From NCBI RefSeq assembly GCF_001423295.1, contig NZ_LMNG01000030.1, positions 186,358 to 250,357 of the forward strand: 64,000 nt of DNA. The letters run 5' to 3'. The notes beneath the pieces are model-generated. The model was given only the letters and a program-made list of their open reading frames with translations. It had not been told where the DNA came from and made no database searches. The position numbers were made by a program, and so were the translations under genes. Shown piece after piece: positions 36,966-45,818 of this stretch. Position 1 is the first letter of the stretch. Each line of letters starts with the position of its first letter. The DNA is from Methylobacterium sp. Leaf112. GTDB lineage: Bacteria; Pseudomonadota; Alphaproteobacteria; Rhizobiales; Beijerinckiaceae.

Positions 36966-39749
36966 CTAGCCTTCCGCGCGCCGGCTCGCCTGGGCTGCGG
37001 GGAACAGCATCTCCACCAGGGTACCCTCGTCCTTGCGGCTGGTGATCCGGAACTCGCCGCGGTTGGCCTCCACAAGGGCCTTGGTGATCGGCAGGCCGAG
37101 GCCGGTGTCTCCACCCGGGCGCGGGCCCTGCACCGGCGCGGCGCGGTAAGGCTCCAGCAGGGTCTCGATCTCGTCGGGCGTGAGGCCGATGCCGGTGTCG
37201 CGGACCCTGAGGGCGATCTCGCCCCGGTCGGCCATGGTGGTGGAGACGATGACCTGACCGCCGGCCTCGGTGAAGCGGATCGCATTGGCGATGACCGTCA
37301 AGGCCGCCTGACGCAGGGAGCGTTCGTCGGCGAGCAGCGGCGCGAGATCGGCTGAGAAACTCGTCCGCACCACGATGCGCTCGCGCGCGGCCTCCGGCTG
37401 CATCTGAGCGACGCAGCGCGAGACGAGATCGTTCAGGGGAATCTCGGTGAAGTCGAGATCGAGATGCCCGGCCTCGATCCGGGCGAGGTCGTTGAGATCG
37501 TCGACGAGGCCCAGAACCTCCGAACCGGATTTGCGAATGTCGTCGAGGTAGTTGCGGTAGCGCTCGTTGCCCAGGGGACCGAAGGGCTCGGTGAGCATCA
37601 GATCCGTGAACCCGAGGATGCCGCTCATCGGCGTCCGGATGGCGTGGCTGACGCGCGCCAGGAACGCCGATTTCCGAACGTTCGCCGTCTCGGCGAGACG
37701 CAGGGCCTCCGAGGAGGACGCCGCTGCATCCTGGGTGAGCCGCACATCCGGCCCGCGCTGCGGACGAAGGATCGCGCAGAGCCGGGTCTCGGCGTCGCGC
37801 GGGACCGTGCGGATGGTCAGCCGGAGGGGGAGGGGGCCGTCCGGCCCGCGGGCGATCACTTCGCAGGCCGCTTCGCCGGGGGACGATCCCGGTTCGGGAA
37901 CGCCATGCGTGGCGGCCAGCACGTCGACGGCGCTTTCCGGCGCGAACAGACTGAGGAAACTCTCACCCACGACCTCGCGGGGATCGGCACCGAACAGAGC
38001 GGCGGCCGCACGGTTGAGGGCGAGGATGCGGGCGCTGTCGTCCAGGGTGACGACCCCCTCGTCGAGGGCGTCGAGGATGCCGAGGGCGTCCTGGGCACGG
38101 CGCGCGGCGAAATCCTGCGCGATCCGCTCGGCCGTTCGTGCGCGGGCCGGTTCGTCCCTCACAGCGTCGCGCGCGAGAAGAATTTCGGCCGGGCGGCCGC
38201 ACCAATCGATGGCCGAGCGCTGGAGTTCGACGCCGCGATGGGCGCCGTCGCTCGCCGTCAGGATCGCGGGCGCGTCGCTCGTCGAGCGTTCGTGCGGGGG
38301 CAGGCCGCGGAACAGGTGAGCAATGCCGCCGGCCGCCACGAGGGCCGGGAAATCGGGAAACCCGGCGAGATCGAGGAGCGTGCGGTTGGCGAACAGGACG
38401 TCGTCGCCCCGATAGACGAGTACGCCCGTGGGCAGGCGTTCGAGCGTGGCGACCACGGCCGCGTCCGGCGCCGGCTCCTCCGGCTCAGGCGCCCGGGGCG
38501 GCGGTCCGGGAAATGCCATCACGGCGCCGCTCGGGTTGGCACGTCCCTCGTCGCGCGAAGCCTCCGCCAGATCGTCGCCGGCGAAACGCGCACCCAGGGC
38601 GCGGGCGATCTCGCGGAACGCCGCATGCTCGTGAGTCGTCAGGGACTCGTGGGTCACCGGTGTTTCTTGGGTCACCGGTGTTTCTTGGGTCACCGGTGTT
38701 TGTTGAGTCACCGGTGTTTCTTGGGTCGTCGGGGACAGATCGACGTCCGGGGCCGGCGTGCCGGATGCGGCTTCCGACGGCGAGGGTTCCGAGATCAGCT
38801 CGTCCGGAGCGGTCTCGAGTCGTTGCGTCGGGCCCTCCTGCGGTGCGGCCTCGGAGAGTGGCACCGGGGTGGGGGGGGTCGGGACGACCGCTTCGGGTTC
38901 GGATACAGCAGCGGCCTCGACGCCGCGCACGATGCCGAAGCCCGCGAACCCGCGTGGCGGCTGTCCGGTGCGCGCCAGCGGCGCCCCGGACAGGTCGAGT
39001 TCGACGACACGGCTCGGGCCGGCGAGGTGGATGCCCAAGGGGATCGCCCGGAACGTGCGGTTGGCGGCGAGGACGGCGAGCAGACCTTCGGCATCCCGGG
39101 CGATGCCGCCTTGCGACAACGCGGTCCAGGATCGCCCGACGATCGCGCCGCGCAGGAGTGCGCCGGCCGGACCGTCCACACGCACGAGGGTGCCGGCCGC
39201 ATCGGTCGTCCAGGTGAAGCGCGGAACGGCGCTCGGCTCTGCTGGCACATCCGCGGGCACATCGGCCTCCGCCGCAGGCAGGGAGGACGCGGCGGGCGGG
39301 ACTGTCTCGGGATGCCCGCTCGGAGCAGCCGGCACGACGGGGCGCAGTCGGGGAACGGCCTCCGTCAGGACGAGAACCCGCACGACGCGACCGTCGGACA
39401 CCGTCCCCAGAACCACGAGACAGGTCGTCGGCGGGGCAAGGCCGCGCCGGTCGAACCGGATGCGGGTCAGGGCGGGCCGGGGCGTCGCCTGGATCTGCGC
39501 AGCGAGACGAAGGCTCGGCAGGACGACCCCGTTCGCGTCCGCGATGGCATGCGCCAAAGGACGTGCCGCACTGGATGCGTGGACGAGGCGGGTACCGGCC
39601 TCGTCGAAGATCAGCAGGGCGCAGCCGGGCATGCTCAGGAGCGGCCCGAGGCGCGGTTCGCCCCCGAGACTCCGCACCAGGGCTCCCAGCGCCGCATCGT
39701 CCGGGACAAGCCCTTCGACCCCGTTATCGAACATTCGCACCCGTTTCAC
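36966..39749 (-). CDS. PAS-domain sensor histidine kinase, PleC/DivJ/PdhS-like
   Basis: 927 residues, no clear membrane helix. The N-terminal two thirds contain a divergent GAF/PAS-like region, a Pro/Thr/Glu-rich linker with tandem repeats (~338-370), a PAS (~435-500) and another PAS (~545-660). The kinase core has the phospho-His in SHAIRTPMSGI (~700). It is followed by LTEPFGPLGNERYRNYLDDI, a segment diagnostic of the PleC/DivJ/PdhS group that controls DivK and CtrA. N-box ANAIRFTE, DTGIG and GLGLPI are intact. A role in cell-cycle or polarity signalling is inferred. The alternative start MFDNG is 4 codons later. Confidence 0.88.
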   Translation of the reverse strand: MKRVRMFDNGVEGLVPDDAALGALVRSLGGEPRLGPLLSMPGCALLIFDEAGTRLVHASSAARPLAHAIADANGVVLPSLRLAAQIQATPRPALTRIRFDRRGLAPPTTCLVVLGTVSDGRVVRVLVLTEAVPRLRPVVPAAPSGHPETVPPAASSLPAAEADVPADVPAEPSAVPRFTWTTDAAGTLVRVDGPAGALLRGAIVGRSWTALSQGGIARDAEGLLAVLAANRTFRAIPLGIHLAGPSRVVELDLSGAPLARTGQPPRGFAGFGIVRGVEAAAVSEPEAVVPTPPTPVPLSEAAPQEGPTQRLETAPDELISEPSPSEAASGTPAPDVDLSPTTQETPVTQQTPVTQETPVTQETPVTHESLTTHEHAAFREIARALGARFAGDDLAEASRDEGRANPSGAVMAFPGPPPRAPEPEEPAPDAAVVATLERLPTGVLVYRGDDVLFANRTLLDLAGFPDFPALVAAGGIAHLFRGLPPHERSTSDAPAILTASDGAHRGVELQRSAIDWCGRPAEILLARDAVRDEPARARTAERIAQDFAARRAQDALGILDALDEGVVTLDDSARILALNRAAAALFGADPREVVGESFLSLFAPESAVDVLAATHGVPEPGSSPGEAACEVIARGPDGPLPLRLTIRTVPRDAETRLCAILRPQRGPDVRLTQDAAASSSEALRLAETANVRKSAFLARVSHAIRTPMSGILGFTDLMLTEPFGPLGNERYRNYLDDIRKSGSEVLGLVDDLNDLARIEAGHLDLDFTEIPLNDLVSRCVAQMQPEAARERIVVRTSFSADLAPLLADERSLRQAALTVIANAIRFTEAGGQVIVSTTMADRGEIALRVRDTGIGLTPDEIETLLEPYRAAPVQGPRPGGDTGLGLPITKALVEANRGEFRITSRKDEGTLVEMLFPAAQASRRAEG
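38650..38731 (-). repeat. 18-bp coding tandem repeat in the PAS kinase gene
   Basis: Successive copies of an 18-base unit (plus strand GGTGTTTCTTGGGTCACC) encode repeated TPVTQE. About four units occur, one differing by two bases (TQQ), with partial copies at the ends. Low sequence divergence between units points to recent expansion. Confidence 0.85.
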
Positions 39750-39888
39750 GTGGCGAGCTTATGGAGAGGATGTTTTCTCTTAACCCCAGCCGGGCCGGAG
39801 AGTGGACATCAATCGGTGGCGCCACACGTTTACCTGTTGTCAATCTTAATGCAGCCGCACAGGGTGGCATAGGGCGGACGGTGTGTTA

Positions 39889-39903
39889 TTGTGCAGCGCA
39901 CAA
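39889..39903. promoter_or_regulatory. Palindromic operator-like site upstream of the phasin gene
   Basis: TTGTGC-AGC-GCACAA, a perfect inverted repeat ending 37 bases before the phasin start, a typical repressor position. TGC/GCA palindromes at phasin promoters are the known targets of PhaR-type PHA-responsive repressors in alphaproteobacteria. The 13-base core recurs at 15487. Confidence 0.6.
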
Positions 39904-39940
39904 CGAACGAATCAACAAGCAGTCCAAGAAGGAGAGGATG

Positions 39941-40432
39941 ATGACCAGCACCCCGAATTATGAAGTCCCCGCCGAGATGCGCGACTTCGCCGAGAAGAGT
40001 GTCGATCAGGCCCGCAAGGCGTTCGATTCATTCATCAGCGCTGCCCGTCGCACAGCCGATACGGTCCAGGGTTCGGCCGAGACCGCCCGCACCAGCGCGC
40101 ACGACGTGTCCGCCCGCGGCTTCGAGTTCGCCGAGCAGAACGTGACGGCGGCCTTCGACCTCGCCCAGAAGCTGGTCCGCTCGCGCGACCTCCAGGAGGC
40201 CATGCAGCATCAGGCCGAGTTCGTCCGCAGCCAGTTCGCGGCGATCCAGGCGCAGGCCAAGGAGTTCGGCGGTCTCGCTCAGACGGCGATGCAGCAGAGC
40301 GCAGAGAAGGCCAAGGGCGTCATGCAGGAATCGGCCGAGCAGGCCCGCAAGGCCATGGAGCAGGGTGCCGAAGCCGCGCGTAAGGCCGGCGCCGACACCG
40401 AGCAGGCCCTGCGCAACGCCACCAACAACTGA
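39941..40432 (+). CDS. Phasin family protein
   Basis: 163 residues. ATGATG at 39938-39943 gives two starts; the second has the better spacing to AAGGAG. The protein is almost wholly amphipathic helix with the phasin pattern MRDFAEKSVDQARKAFDSFI, ARGFEFAEQNVTAAFDLAQKL, QAEFVRSQFAAIQAQAKE. The C-terminus is an Ala/Lys/Glu heptad region (MQESAEQARKAMEQGAEAA). Phasins coat polyhydroxyalkanoate granules and control their number and size. Monocistronic, with its own operator-like site and terminator. Confidence 0.92.
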   Translation: MTSTPNYEVPAEMRDFAEKSVDQARKAFDSFISAARRTADTVQGSAETARTSAHDVSARGFEFAEQNVTAAFDLAQKLVRSRDLQEAMQHQAEFVRSQFAAIQAQAKEFGGLAQTAMQQSAEKAKGVMQESAEQARKAMEQGAEAARKAGADTEQALRNATNN

Positions 40433-40483
40433 GATCCGGCTCGTCCGAGATCCCGGTTCGGTCAAGCCACCGATCGACGCCCG

Positions 40484-40522
40484 ACGGCTCGTCCCGCATC
40501 CCAGCGGGGCGGGCCGTTTTCG
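40484..40522 (+). terminator. Intrinsic terminator of the phasin gene
   Basis: ACGGCTCGTCCCGC (40484-40497) pairs with GCGGGGCGGGCCGT (40504-40517), with G-T pairs, and T residues follow. Confidence 0.75.
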
Positions 40523-40652
40523 TCGTCGCCATATTCCTAGGCGCTATGCTCGAAAACCCGATTCCCCTCCGCGCCGCGATGCCTTAACGGTTGCGCCCCG
40601 CCGGGCGTCCCGCCACGAGCGGACCGGATCAATCGAGGAGCTGCGTATCCCG

Positions 40653-41009
40653 ATGCGACCTGCCTACCGAATCAGCGTGATGGTCGCGGCCCTGACCGCC
40701 GTGCTCGGGTCCCAAGGCGCCAGCGCACAATATTACGACGACGGTTACGACCGTCCGCCGCCGCGCCGCTACTACGACGACCGTGGGCCGCCGCCGCGCC
40801 GCGCCTATGACGATCCCTACGGGCGTCCGCCGCCTCGCCGGGTCGCGACGGGCCTCAATTGCGACGCCGTGCAGTCCGGTCTCACGGGCTTCAAGCCCTA
40901 TTCCTGTCCCTTGCCGGGGCCGCGCCCCCTCGGTGTGCGCTGCTTCTGCGACATGCCCATCGCCTCGTTCAGCGCGCCGCAGACCGCCGTCGGCCGGGTG
41001 GTCCCGTAA
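40653..41009 (+). CDS. Small secreted Tyr/Pro/Arg-rich protein
   Basis: 118 residues. Signal peptide VMVAALTAVLGSQGASAQ, then about 40 residues of repeats of the type DRPPPRRYYDDRGPPPRR (Tyr-Asp-Asp alternating with Pro-Pro-Arg-Arg). A compact C-terminal domain has four cysteines (LNCDAV, YSCPL, VRCFCDMP). The repeat segment is probably disordered and could bind peptidoglycan or polysaccharide; the domain is likely disulfide-bonded in the periplasm. No family assigned. GAGGAG lies 12 bases before the ATG. Confidence 0.75.
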   Translation: MRPAYRISVMVAALTAVLGSQGASAQYYDDGYDRPPPRRYYDDRGPPPRRAYDDPYGRPPPRRVATGLNCDAVQSGLTGFKPYSCPLPGPRPLGVRCFCDMPIASFSAPQTAVGRVVP

Positions 41010-41052
41010 CGGACCGGCCTGGCCCCCATCTCCTGCACCCCGTCTACGGACA

Positions 41053-41092
41053 CGAAAGCGCCGCCCCCTCGAACGAAGGGGCGGCGCTTTCG
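41053..41092. terminator. Bidirectional intrinsic terminator
   Basis: CGAAAGCGCCGCCCC and GGGGCGGCGCTTTCG form a perfect 15-bp stem. It lies between convergent genes ending at 41009 and 41127. Confidence 0.85.
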
Positions 41093-41126
41093 ATTTACGT
41101 CGGTTTCTGGCCGGCGCCCGAAAGGA

Positions 41127-41780
41127 TCAGTTCAGAACGACGACCTTGGCGCCGACCCGGACACGCTCGTAGAGGTCGGTGACGTCCTCGTTGGTCATGC
41201 GGATGCAGCCCGAGGAGACCGCCTGCCCGATGGTGTCCGGCTCGTTGGAGCCGTGGATGCGGTACTCGGTGTTGCCGATGTACATGGCCCGTGCGCCGAG
41301 GGGGTTCTCGACTCCGCCGGCCATGTAACGCGGCAGATCGGGACGGCGGGCAATCATGGCGGCGGGCGGAGTCCACGACGGCCATTCCTTCTTAGCCGTC
41401 ACGGTCTTCGTGCCAGACCACGTGAAGCCCGGGCGACCGACGCCGACGCCGTAGCGGATCGCCTCGCCACCCGGCAGGACGAAGTACAGCCGGCGCTCGG
41501 AGGTAGAAACCACGACGGTCCCGGGCTTGTAGTCGCCCCGGAAGGCGACGAGTTCACGTGGGATCGGAGCCACCTGCGCCTGGGGAGCGGCCTGGACACC
41601 CTGGCCGACCGTGCCCTGGTAGCCATAGGGGCTCGCGCCGGTCTGCCCGTAAGCGGGGTCGGCGTAATAGTCTTCGCCGGCATCGCCGCCGAAGGGATCG
41701 TAGGGGTTCGCCAGCACCGGGCTGCCGGACAGGACACAGACGCTGAGAATGCCCGCGAGGGCGGAGGCCAAGGTCTTCAT
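41127..41780 (-). CDS. L,D-transpeptidase (YkuD domain)
   Basis: 217 residues from the ATG at 41780, just ahead of the signal peptide (LASALAGILSVCVLSGSPVLA). A Tyr/Gly/Asp-rich linker precedes the YkuD domain (~90-215). The catalytic motif HGSNEPDTIGQAVSSGCIRM has the invariant His, the SxGCxR core and the nucleophilic Cys. These periplasmic enzymes make 3-3 cross-links in peptidoglycan or attach proteins to it. The YxVGVGRPGF.WSGTKTV block is typical of alphaproteobacterial members. Confidence 0.93.
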   Translation of the reverse strand: MKTLASALAGILSVCVLSGSPVLANPYDPFGGDAGEDYYADPAYGQTGASPYGYQGTVGQGVQAAPQAQVAPIPRELVAFRGDYKPGTVVVSTSERRLYFVLPGGEAIRYGVGVGRPGFTWSGTKTVTAKKEWPSWTPPAAMIARRPDLPRYMAGGVENPLGARAMYIGNTEYRIHGSNEPDTIGQAVSSGCIRMTNEDVTDLYERVRVGAKVVVLN

Positions 41781-41885
41781 CGTTGATGCCTTACCTGAAG
41801 CGTAACCTTTGCTATACAAGCGTAAGCGTAGGGTGCCGGTTCCACGAGGCCCTGAAGATTTCGTTTCTCCGCCGATCGCGCGCGA

Positions 41886-42692
41886 TCAGAACACCTCGTC
41901 GGTGTGCACGTCGAAGCGGGCGAGGTGCGCGTAGCCGAAGTTGGTGGTGATCGCCACGTCCGTGGCATCCCGGCCCCGGGCCATGACGATGCGGCCGATG
42001 CGCGGCGTGTTGTGGCGGGCGTCGAAGGTGTACCAGCCTCCGTCGAGATAGACCTCGAACCAGGCCGAGAAATCCATCGGATCGGGCACGGGCGGAATCC
42101 CGATGTCGCCGAGATAGCCGGTGCAGTAGCGTGCCGGGATGTTCATGCAGCGACAGAAGGCGACCGCAAGGTGCGCGAAGTCCCGGCACACGCCCTGGCG
42201 CTGCATGAACCCATCCCAGGCCGTGCGGGTGGCGTCCGCACACATGTAGTCGAAGCGGATCCGCTCGTGGACGTAGTCGACGATGGCCTGAACCCGGCCC
42301 CAGCCCATGGGCGTGCCGCCGAACAGGGACCAGGCCGTCTCGGACAGCTTGTCCGTGTCGCAGTAGCGGCTGCCGAGGAGGTAGACGAGCACGTCCGACG
42401 GGAGGTTCTGGACCTCGATCTGCTGTGCCCAGGGGGCGTACACGTCGGGCTGCCCGGAATCCTGCACGATGAAATCGGCCGAGATGGTCAGCCGCCCCAT
42501 CGGCGTGACGATGCGCGTGAGGATGTTGTCGAAGACGTCACGGTATTCCTGCGACGGGATCGGCGGATCGAAGGTGATCATATGCGGCGTGAGCAGGTCG
42601 GGCATCCGGGAGGGATGGACGCTCAGCGCCAGGATCATGGGGGTCGGCTGAGCCGATTCGAAGGCGATGTCGAACCCAGTCCTGATCTTCAT
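41886..42692 (-). CDS. Transglutaminase-like protein 1
   Basis: 268 residues starting MKIRTGFDIAFES. It has an N-terminal beta-domain typical of bacterial transglutaminase-like proteins (~1-140), then the catalytic core. The Cys is in QGVCRDFAHLAV (~168), the His equivalent is replaced by Trp/Phe context in DFSAWFEVYL, and the Asp is in GGWYTFDAR. The place where His is expected in WFEVYL should be checked. Substrate unknown; peptidase-like activity is usual for this fold. The second transglutaminase-like gene lies 74 bases upstream on the same strand. Confidence 0.85.
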   Translation of the reverse strand: MKIRTGFDIAFESAQPTPMILALSVHPSRMPDLLTPHMITFDPPIPSQEYRDVFDNILTRIVTPMGRLTISADFIVQDSGQPDVYAPWAQQIEVQNLPSDVLVYLLGSRYCDTDKLSETAWSLFGGTPMGWGRVQAIVDYVHERIRFDYMCADATRTAWDGFMQRQGVCRDFAHLAVAFCRCMNIPARYCTGYLGDIGIPPVPDPMDFSAWFEVYLDGGWYTFDARHNTPRIGRIVMARGRDATDVAITTNFGYAHLARFDVHTDEVF

Positions 42693-42766
42693 GACGCTTA
42701 CCCAATCTCTCGAATTTGAAATGTCGTGTCCCGCGGGAAGATCCGGGCAATGCAGTAATTGGACCG

Positions 42767-43687
42767 TCAACGCGCGATCATAGGGTCCGGAACCCGTGCA
42801 TCGCCAGCACCCGGCTCGACTTCATCCACGGCGACGCTCACGGTCATGCCGAGGTCGTCCGCGGGAAACCCGAAGAAGGAGCCGTGCAGGGGCACGGCCT
42901 GGCGCGGATCGCGGGCAACGGCGACGCGGATCAGGTCGCGGTTGCCCACGATCCCGTTGGTCGGATCGAATTCGATCCAGCCGGCACCCGGCAGGTAGAC
43001 CTGCACCCAGGCATGGGTGGAGCCGCCGCCGACATGGCGTTCACGGTCGCCACGCGGGTTGTAGAGGTAGCCGGAGACGAACCGTGCGGCCATGCCGAGC
43101 GCCCGCACGGCCTCGATCATCAGCACGGCGAAGTCGCGACAGCTCCCGCGCTTCAAGCGCAGGGTGGTGACCGGGTCCTGGACGCCCTTCTCCGAGCGAG
43201 CGAGGTAGGCGAAGTTGCGCCGAACGCTGCGAGTCATCTCGGCGAGGAGATCCTGGGTCGCGATACGGCCGTTGGGCGGGACGAAGCCGCGGGCCCAGGC
43301 GTCGACCTCGTTGCGCGGATCGGGATGCTGCCGCTCCATCGAGCGGCTGAGGTCGGGGATGTCATCGGCGCCGTAGCCGAACGGGTAGAAGGCCGCGTGC
43401 GGGGCGAGCGGGAAGATCGGCGCGAGTTCGGGCGTGTGATCGAGGGTGATGGTGCATTCGAAGGTCAGGGTAGAGGCCCGCCCCTGGAAGGACGCCACGG
43501 CGACGCAATTGCCGAACACGTCGTGCAGCCAGCGCAACGACACCGGCTCGGGCGTGATCTTCAGGGCGGCGGAGAGGAGCCGCTGATCGTAACTGTCGCG
43601 CGGCCGGAACATGATCCGGTGCTCGCCGAACGCCACCGGCTGACGATAGCGATACGTGGTGATGTGGCGGACGGACAGAATCGGCAC
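42767..43687 (-). CDS. Transglutaminase-like protein 2
   Basis: 306 residues, no signal peptide. N-terminal domain begins with VRHITTYRYRQPVAFGEHR, typical of the bacterial transglutaminase N-terminal region. The catalytic triad is visible: Cys in RGSCRDFAVLMIEA, His in GSTHAWVQVYLPG, Asp in WIEFDPTNG. Proteins of this type are often found with proteasome-like or amide-ligase genes, which are absent here. It forms an operon with the smaller transglutaminase-like gene downstream. Confidence 0.9.
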   Translation of the reverse strand: MPILSVRHITTYRYRQPVAFGEHRIMFRPRDSYDQRLLSAALKITPEPVSLRWLHDVFGNCVAVASFQGRASTLTFECTITLDHTPELAPIFPLAPHAAFYPFGYGADDIPDLSRSMERQHPDPRNEVDAWARGFVPPNGRIATQDLLAEMTRSVRRNFAYLARSEKGVQDPVTTLRLKRGSCRDFAVLMIEAVRALGMAARFVSGYLYNPRGDRERHVGGGSTHAWVQVYLPGAGWIEFDPTNGIVGNRDLIRVAVARDPRQAVPLHGSFFGFPADDLGMTVSVAVDEVEPGAGDARVPDPMIAR

Positions 43688-43785
43688 GAATCGGCTCCAC
43701 CGCGCCGGGCGGCGCGGTCTCGTCCTCGATTAATGCAAGAGGTGCGCCCAAGCGAGATGGTGCGATGCAAAAGGCGGGGTTACTC

Positions 43786-44418
43786 TCAGGGCAGGATCGG
43801 CTGCGGCTCGGCGCAGGCCCGCTCCGCCTCGCCAAGAAGGTCCATCGGACGCCACGGTTTCGGGATGAACACAGCCTGAGGGGCGAGGCTGCCCGGTCGC
43901 TGCGTGCGCTGGCCCGAGGTGACGACGAGCCGGGTCATCGGCCACAGCAGGGCGATCGCGGACGCGAGCTGAACCCCATCCATGACGCCCGACAGATGCA
44001 CGTCGGCAAACACCAGGGACACGTCGCCGCCACGCGTGCGCATGATCTCGATGGCCGCCTCGGCGCTGTCGCACCCCACGACACCGAGTTCGGTCTCTTC
44101 GAGCAAGGCCTCCGCCAGGGCCCGGGTGGTCGCGTCATCCTCGACCACGAGGGCGAGTTTGCCCGATTTGGAGGTGGGCTTGCCGGCGATGGGGCTGGCG
44201 ACGGCGGGTGCGGGCTCGGGTTGGCGAACCTGGCGCACGAGGGCGGCCAAGTGCTCGGGCACCCCTTCGGCGATGAGATCGTCGTAGAACGAGGCCAGGG
44301 CCTGACCGATTCGGTCGAGGGACAGGCTCGGGCTCAGGGTGTCGGCGGGACCGAACACACCTCCCTCTGGCACGCGACGGTGCGGCGTGCCGTTCGTATC
44401 GGCCTCGAAATCGGCCAA
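43786..44418 (-). CDS. Response regulator with NepR-like N-terminal segment
   Basis: 210 residues. Residues ~33-66 (IGQALASFYDDLIAEGVPEHLAALVRQV, read in parts) resemble NepR, the anti-sigma factor of EcfG: the I-G-x-x-L-x-x-x-Y-D-x-x-x-x-E-x-V-P-x-x-x-x-x-L-L pattern. Residues ~87-205 form a receiver with EDD, phospho-Asp in VFADVHLSG, VVTSG and IPKPW. The two are joined by a Pro/Ala linker. This would place an anti-sigma-like motif under phosphorylation control. No DNA-binding domain. Assignment of the first part is by motif and needs a profile search. Confidence 0.75.
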   Translation of the reverse strand: MADFEADTNGTPHRRVPEGGVFGPADTLSPSLSLDRIGQALASFYDDLIAEGVPEHLAALVRQVRQPEPAPAVASPIAGKPTSKSGKLALVVEDDATTRALAEALLEETELGVVGCDSAEAAIEIMRTRGGDVSLVFADVHLSGVMDGVQLASAIALLWPMTRLVVTSGQRTQRPGSLAPQAVFIPKPWRPMDLLGEAERACAEPQPILP

Positions 44419-44538
44419 GCGGAGCCTCCAGCTTTACGGTCTCGTGGTGGGCCGAGTGTCGGACACACCTACATTAAAGCCGGGAGGGCACGCTGGGTTG
44501 CCGAAAATCCATCGTGCGTTCGCGATGCGGGCGCGGAA

Positions 44539-45711
44539 TCAGTCCGCGGAGGCGTCCGCATAGGCCATGACGCCGGCCACGGAGCGGACATCGCGATAGC
44601 GGGCGCCGCGCGCGCTCATCATCGCCTCGAACTTCTCGTGAACCTGGGCCACGGACAGGCTCGTCGCCTTGCGGCGTCCGCGCTGAGCCGCGAAGAAGAT
44701 CGTCTTGTTGGCGCGCGCGGGCCCCGGCAGCATCTGGGCGGCGGCGGCCTTGGGCTTGTCGGCAACGGTGGCGAGGAACTCCTCGGCGTCGTCCGGTCCG
44801 AGGAAGTGAGCGAGATAGACCTCCCCCAGCGACAGGTCGCGGCCGATGCGCAGGGCGATGCGGGCGGCGTCGCGCTTGAGCATCTCACCGGCCATGAGGG
44901 CGGAGAGGTAGGGGTCGCGGCGCAGTTCGAGGATGCGGGTGCGCTCGGCCGGATCGGCGACGGCGGGGCGGCCGTTGTCGCCCGTCGTCACGAGGGCGGC
45001 GTCCTGCGTCAGCCCGTGCTTGGGTCCGAAATCACGCACCACGCCGAGCCAGGTCCGCTCGATGAACTGGAACAGGCCGGTGGCCGAGGAGGTCTGGGCC
45101 TGCACCTCGGTCTTGAAGCTCGATTCCTTATCGGCCACCGCCATGAGCAGCACCGGGTCGGTCTGCACGGCCTGGGCCGCGCGGACGATCTTCTGCACGA
45201 GGTGGCGGCGGATCTTCATCGGGCCGAACTCGAGGACGTCGTTGGGATCGCCCACCGCGCTTTCGGTGATGAGGAAGTCGTACGAGACCCGGTCGACGGC
45301 GTTGGAGCCGAGTTCGGTATCGAGGTCGTGGATCGGCGCGAAGGCGGCCGACGCGGAGAGGACGCTCGCAGGAGTCCCGAGAATGGCGGGCGGGGCGATC
45401 TGAACGCGCGGGCGGGGCATCGCCACGGTGGTCATGGCCTGAGCCGACTGAACCACGCCACCGAGGCCGGACCCGGCCGGACCGACCCCGTTGAGGAGGG
45501 CCACGCTGAGCCCACCGACGAGAAGCGTCACCAGGAGGACGGAGCGCGTCAGCGCCGCCCGGCTGCCGTGTTCGCGGCCGACGCGGCCGCCGAGGGTCAG
45601 GGCGTCGGAAGTGGGGGACGAAACGATCGCGGCGGAACGACCGCGGAGGGGACCCTTGACGGGACCGTTGGCGAGGGCAGTCCGTGACGATCCGACCGTG
45701 CGACCCTGCAT
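44539..45711 (-). CDS. Lytic transglycosylase-like (SLT) protein
   Basis: 390 residues. A ~55-residue cytoplasmic tail is followed by a membrane segment (SVLLVTLLVGGLSVALL) and a periplasmic region. The SLT core is at ~185-290: AVADKESSFKTEVQAQTSS contains the catalytic Glu of the E-S motif, followed by ATGLFQFIERTW and LSLGEVYLAHFLGP. The enzyme cleaves peptidoglycan to 1,6-anhydromuropeptides, probably for growth or secretion-machine insertion. The C-terminal ~60 residues resemble no known domain. Confidence 0.87.
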   Translation of the reverse strand: MQGRTVGSSRTALANGPVKGPLRGRSAAIVSSPTSDALTLGGRVGREHGSRAALTRSVLLVTLLVGGLSVALLNGVGPAGSGLGGVVQSAQAMTTVAMPRPRVQIAPPAILGTPASVLSASAAFAPIHDLDTELGSNAVDRVSYDFLITESAVGDPNDVLEFGPMKIRRHLVQKIVRAAQAVQTDPVLLMAVADKESSFKTEVQAQTSSATGLFQFIERTWLGVVRDFGPKHGLTQDAALVTTGDNGRPAVADPAERTRILELRRDPYLSALMAGEMLKRDAARIALRIGRDLSLGEVYLAHFLGPDDAEEFLATVADKPKAAAAQMLPGPARANKTIFFAAQRGRRKATSLSVAQVHEKFEAMMSARGARYRDVRSVAGVMAYADASAD

Positions 45712-45818
45712 GTGCTCTCTTCGTCCCCGCGGCTGGTAACTACGGGGAGAGATTAACTTGACAGATGTGGCGACAACACGGCTCCGCTCGTGGCGAAGCC
45801 GTGGCGGCCGAGTTTTCC

